64,000 bases of DNA from an uncultured Celeribacter sp. (lineage in GTDB: Bacteria > Pseudomonadota > Alphaproteobacteria > Rhodobacterales > Rhodobacteraceae), in the NCBI RefSeq assembly GCF_963675965.1, contig NZ_OY780935.1:2716501-2780500 (forward strand). Reading direction: 5' to 3'. Below are positions 61,174-64,000 of this stretch, piece by piece; position 1 is the first letter of the stretch; each line of letters opens with the position of its first letter. Under the pieces are notes generated by a model. The model ran no database searches and was not told the DNA's origin. It was given only the letters and a program-made list of their open reading frames with translations. Both the position numbers and the translations under genes were made by a program.

Positions 61174-63282
61174 ATGCAGACTGAACACCCAGCCAACGAT
61201 TGGCGCCGCATCGTGTATGACGCTCTAGTCCGCTTCTGTGCGGACGCACATTCGCCTGACGGGGAAACCGGCACCGAGGGCGGTGTGGCTGGCGTCTCGG
61301 CTCCGTCCGCGTCGGGCGCACTGGATTTCCGTAACCTTGCGGGAGAGGATCTGCCTTTAACCCAGGTTGCCGCACTTTGCCTCGTTGCAAAAGCCTGTGT
61401 TCAGTCCGGGGATATCGCCGACATCTGGCAGCGAGGCGCCACGACGATCGTGCATACATCGTTGGACGCCCATCGCGTCTCGTGGTCGTGGAAACGCCTC
61501 CTACCAGATCACTTTGAGTTCAGCTGGGACACCAGGAGCGAACCGCACCATGTACTCCGAATGATACGAGCCTCAAATCTGGACCCGCGCCGCGCGTCGT
61601 TTGAGCATGGCCTCGTAGACGCGATGACACGCAACGACGATCCTATAGTCTTTCTGACATCGTCGCTCGATGATCTGCATCCCGCAGTCGCAATGTTTGA
61701 CGCCAATGTTGTGCCTATCGGGGGGATTGATCGCGAGGTTTTGCCCGCTCTTTTTGCGATAAGGTACCCAGAGTTGACCGACGAGCAGATCGGCCGCTTG
61801 GTATCTCGAGTACCCGACCTGAGCGCTGTGCCCCCGGGGGACATCGACTGCGTGATCCTCGCTTTTCGCCAGAGCGATCCCAACATCGTACCGTTGATGA
61901 TCGCTCGATACGTGGAGCAGAGCTTGGATGAAGAGGCTTCGACCGAACCAAAACTTTGGCGCCCCAGTTCTGTCGTGCCGCTGAATGACCTGGTTGGTCT
62001 CGGCGCCGCTAAGGTCGCAGCGCAAGACGCGCTGGGAGCACTTCGCGATTGGCAGGCGGGACTGCTTTCATGGAACGCCGTACCACGTGGCCTACTCATT
62101 GCCGGGCCGGTCGGGACAGGCAAGACGGAGTTGGCGCGATCCCTCGCGGGAGAGGCGGACGTTCATTTGGTGACGGCCAGCTATAACCAGTGGCAGAAAT
62201 CAGGAAGCCTCAGCCACTTTCTGGGTGCCATGGAGAAGAGTTTCGACGAAGCCAAGCGCGAGGCACCGTCCATTCTCTTCATCGATGAAGTCGATTCCTT
62301 CTATACGCGAACGGATCTTAGTGGGGACGGGCGCAATGACTCTTATGACGTCAAAGCCATCGCAGCATTGCTAGAGAAGCTTGACGGGATCTCCGACCGT
62401 GAAGGGGTGATCGTCGTCGCCGCCTGCAACCACTTGAAATTCGTTGACCCTGCGATCCGCCGGGCGGGTCGGTTTGATGTTGTCGTCGAGATCGGCCTTC
62501 CCACCTTCGAGGAGCTTGCGGTGATTTTTGGCCAGCATCTCGGAGACCGTACTTCGGAGATCGATCTGACAGTCTGCGCCGCGGCGGCACTTGGGCGAAC
62601 AGGGGCAGATTGTGCCGCCGCAGTTCGTATGGCTGGCGCAACTGCGCGGCGAGGAAACCGGGCGATGACAACTGATGATATCCTCGCGGCACTTGAAGGT
62701 GATGCGCCTAAGATGTCGGATGAAGAATGGCTTCGGCTCGCAGTCCATGAGTGTGGGCACGCCATCGTCGCGACTGAGCTGAATGTAGGGTCGGTAGAGT
62801 ATGTCCGCATTGGCGGTTCAGGTGGCGAGTGTAAGGTTGCCGTCACGAGTGTCCTGCAGACAGAGAACGATCTTCACCTCTCTCGGTGCGTTGCATTGGC
62901 CGGTCGCGAAGCCGAACGGACGATCTTTGGGACAGTCGTAACCGGTTCTGGTGGCGTGCTCGACAGCGACATCGCCAAAGCAATGAAATCCGCCTCTGAC
63001 CAGATCTGTGCCTATGGCATGGGCAGTCTCGGGCCGATCTGGCTGGCACCAGCAGGCTCTCCAGCATCGGTGCGCGAAGCGGTTTCTGGCCACCTGCCAG
63101 AGGTCGCAGAGCTCCTCCAGACTGCAGAGGACACAGCCAGAAACATTCTCGTTGAACACCGGGATGTATTGGTCGAGATGGCCAGCTACCTCGCCCAGAC
63201 AAAGGTACTCTATGGGGATGACCTTGATCGGTACCTAGCGAGAGTTCCCGTTCAGGAAAGGGGTACGTCAGCCATGCGGTAA
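61174..63282 (+). CDS. Soluble FtsH-like AAA+ zinc metalloprotease
   Basis: A 702-residue protein from ATG 61174 (AGGAGA 5 bases upstream). Residues ~1-260 are an N-terminal region unlike FtsH and without membrane helices. The AAA+ core has GPVGTGKTEL (311-320), ILFIDEVDSF (367-376), and ACNHLKFVDPAIRRAGRFD (second region of homology with Arg fingers). Then comes an M41-type peptidase with H525-E-C-G-H529 and the third ligand region GVLDSDIAKAMKSASDQICA. FtsH usually has two transmembrane helices; this one has none, so it works in the cytoplasm. It is divergent from hsdM; its target proteins are unknown. Confidence 0.88.
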   Translation: MQTEHPANDWRRIVYDALVRFCADAHSPDGETGTEGGVAGVSAPSASGALDFRNLAGEDLPLTQVAALCLVAKACVQSGDIADIWQRGATTIVHTSLDAHRVSWSWKRLLPDHFEFSWDTRSEPHHVLRMIRASNLDPRRASFEHGLVDAMTRNDDPIVFLTSSLDDLHPAVAMFDANVVPIGGIDREVLPALFAIRYPELTDEQIGRLVSRVPDLSAVPPGDIDCVILAFRQSDPNIVPLMIARYVEQSLDEEASTEPKLWRPSSVVPLNDLVGLGAAKVAAQDALGALRDWQAGLLSWNAVPRGLLIAGPVGTGKTELARSLAGEADVHLVTASYNQWQKSGSLSHFLGAMEKSFDEAKREAPSILFIDEVDSFYTRTDLSGDGRNDSYDVKAIAALLEKLDGISDREGVIVVAACNHLKFVDPAIRRAGRFDVVVEIGLPTFEELAVIFGQHLGDRTSEIDLTVCAAAALGRTGADCAAAVRMAGATARRGNRAMTTDDILAALEGDAPKMSDEEWLRLAVHECGHAIVATELNVGSVEYVRIGGSGGECKVAVTSVLQTENDLHLSRCVALAGREAERTIFGTVVTGSGGVLDSDIAKAMKSASDQICAYGMGSLGPIWLAPAGSPASVREAVSGHLPEVAELLQTAEDTARNILVEHRDVLVEMASYLAQTKVLYGDDLDRYLARVPVQERGTSAMR

Positions 63283-63568
63283 TGAGCTGGCTATGTTAAA
63301 CACAGGATGTCATCAGGGCTGCGAGCAGGCCATCGATCCCTGATGACATCCAACTCGATCAATCTTACCCTCGCCCCATGAGAACAACATGGCCAGATCA
63401 TCAGCGCCATCGCATGGACGCACTTTGCGCGCCGAAGTTGGAGAAGGCGCACTGCCAGATGCCATGCGGTAGGGCTGTGCGCCTCTTTGTTCGGTCGCCA
63501 GCGCCACGCGCCTGCATCGTGGACCTGGTCACGTCTCAACAGCAGTGTGTCAGCAAAGTACGCATGGC
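63283..63568. other. Gap with a perfect long inverted repeat after the protease gene
   Basis: A 286-bp stretch without a convincing gene. It contains the 14-bp inverted repeat at 63305-63351. Confidence 0.5.
63305..63351. repeat. 14-bp perfect inverted repeat
   Basis: GGATGTCATCAGGG (63305-63318) and CCCTGATGACATCC (63338-63351) flank 19 bases. It lies 23 bp after the protease stop. It could be a terminator hairpin, or mark an element boundary; no T-run follows. Confidence 0.75.
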
Positions 63569-64000
63569 ATGTTGAAAGGTGTCTTTTCGCAAACCCCTCG
63601 CGACCACTGGAAACTGCTCAGCACGGGCCTCCCGGAGGGTGGAATCGAATCGTTGTTCGCCACGGAAATCGAATGCGTCGAGCGCATGGAGGCCCTCCTC
63701 TGGCCCGAAGGGCGGGACTGCCCGCGGTGTCGGAGTAAAAAATTTTGGCTGATCAAAGAGCGTAATTTGTACGAATGCGCCCATTGCAGCCATCAATTTT
63801 CGCCGTGGTCATCAACGCCTATGGCGAAGCGAAAAGTGGGTCTGAAATCATGTATGCTGGGAGCGGAGTTCCTCATCGTGAGCTTGGCTGCAGGGCGCAC
63901 GGAAATCCAAACGATACAGAAATTCGCGAAGGTGACGGGGCTCTCCTACCGTCCAGCACGTGATCTACGGTCCTCAATGGGTGAGGAGCTCTCTAAGCTG
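63569..64000 (+). CDS. IS1595-type transposase, zinc-ribbon N-terminus (cut by window edge)
   Basis: An open frame from ATG 63569 to the end of the window, 144 codons, no stop. Residues ~28-60 are the IS1595/ISXO2-type entry (LFATEIECVERMEALLWPEG) and a zinc ribbon CPRC ... CAHC with KKFWLIKERNLYEC, then a helical stretch (KVGLKSCMLGAEFLIVSLAA). The usual DDE-type catalytic domain would lie beyond the edge. The start codon is uncertain, as no good ribosome site precedes it. It flanks the restriction-modification island. Confidence 0.65.
   Translation, partial: MLKGVFSQTPRDHWKLLSTGLPEGGIESLFATEIECVERMEALLWPEGRDCPRCRSKKFWLIKERNLYECAHCSHQFSPWSSTPMAKRKVGLKSCMLGAEFLIVSLAAGRTEIQTIQKFAKVTGLSYRPARDLRSSMGEELSKL

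Overview
The window looks like a chromosomal segment of a GC-rich alphaproteobacterium of the Rhodobacteraceae/Roseobacter type. Pointers are a class I lysyl-tRNA synthetase, an NDUFS4-type complex I accessory protein, alphaproteobacterial-style nadD, dacB and uvrB, many ATGA stop/start overlaps, and the abundance of ABC transporters and PF13704-type glycosyltransferases. Housekeeping genes (nadD, dacB, lysK, uvrB, NDUFS4) sit between blocks of accessory DNA, so a small plasmid is unlikely.

Layout. (1) 1-9300: a minus-strand branched-chain-amino-acid-type (HAAT) ABC transporter (binding protein, livG, livF, livH, livM) ending in an alpha/beta hydrolase, then an AcoR-like Fis-family regulator and a flavin monooxygenase cut by the window edge. 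A PAS-LuxR regulator diverges from the transporter. (2) 9458-15770: a GH8 endoglucanase, then a tryptophan-tryptophylquinone (TTQ) amine dehydrogenase operon, minus strand: large subunit, mauE, mauD, small subunit and two c-type cytochromes. A divergent AraC regulator follows. The small subunit resembles aromatic amine dehydrogenase and carries a His where the known families have a conserved active-site Asp. (3) 15771-16466: decayed IS3-family debris. (4) 16467-27497: eight minus-strand genes for glycan/sulfate chemistry: a GT90-like transferase, two GT2 enzymes (one with a C-terminal extension), a GT32-like enzyme, a sulfatase fused to RTX repeats, an alpha/beta hydrolase fused to a sulfotransferase-like domain, and two uncharacterised proteins. 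(5) 27637-34571: a glycerol-phosphate (ugpBAEC) importer with a DeoR regulator, an inositol-monophosphatase-family phosphatase and a divergent GpdQ-like phosphodiesterase, a plausible glycerophosphodiester scavenging unit. (6) 34690-36800: a scar of three broken genes (GntR regulator, CobW GTPase, PotD-like binding protein) before an intact L-asparaginase. (7) 37868-51237: mostly core genes (MarR-GNAT fusion, nadD, dacB, TerB-like, lysK, uvrB, NDUFS4) plus a beta-helix protein, a flavin-reductase-like protein, MscS and an AT-rich patch. (8) 51394-63351: a defence-type island: hsdM-hsdS-hsdR, a YgjP-like metalloprotease and an HD dNTPase-like protein in one minus-strand run, with a divergent soluble FtsH-like AAA+ metalloprotease. 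It ends at a perfect 14-bp inverted repeat and an IS1595-type transposase that runs off the right edge.

How the parts may work together: the amine dehydrogenase operon supplies an enzyme, two maturation proteins and its own electron-accepting cytochromes; the glycan cluster combines sugar transfer with sulfation and desulfation; the ugp block imports and dephosphorylates glycerol-phosphate compounds. The best candidates for undescribed biology are the His-substituted TTQ enzyme with no mauG in the cluster, the sulfatase-RTX/sulfotransferase glycan cluster, and the restriction-modification island with its attached HD protein and two proteases. All assignments were made by reading the sequence; no database search was run.
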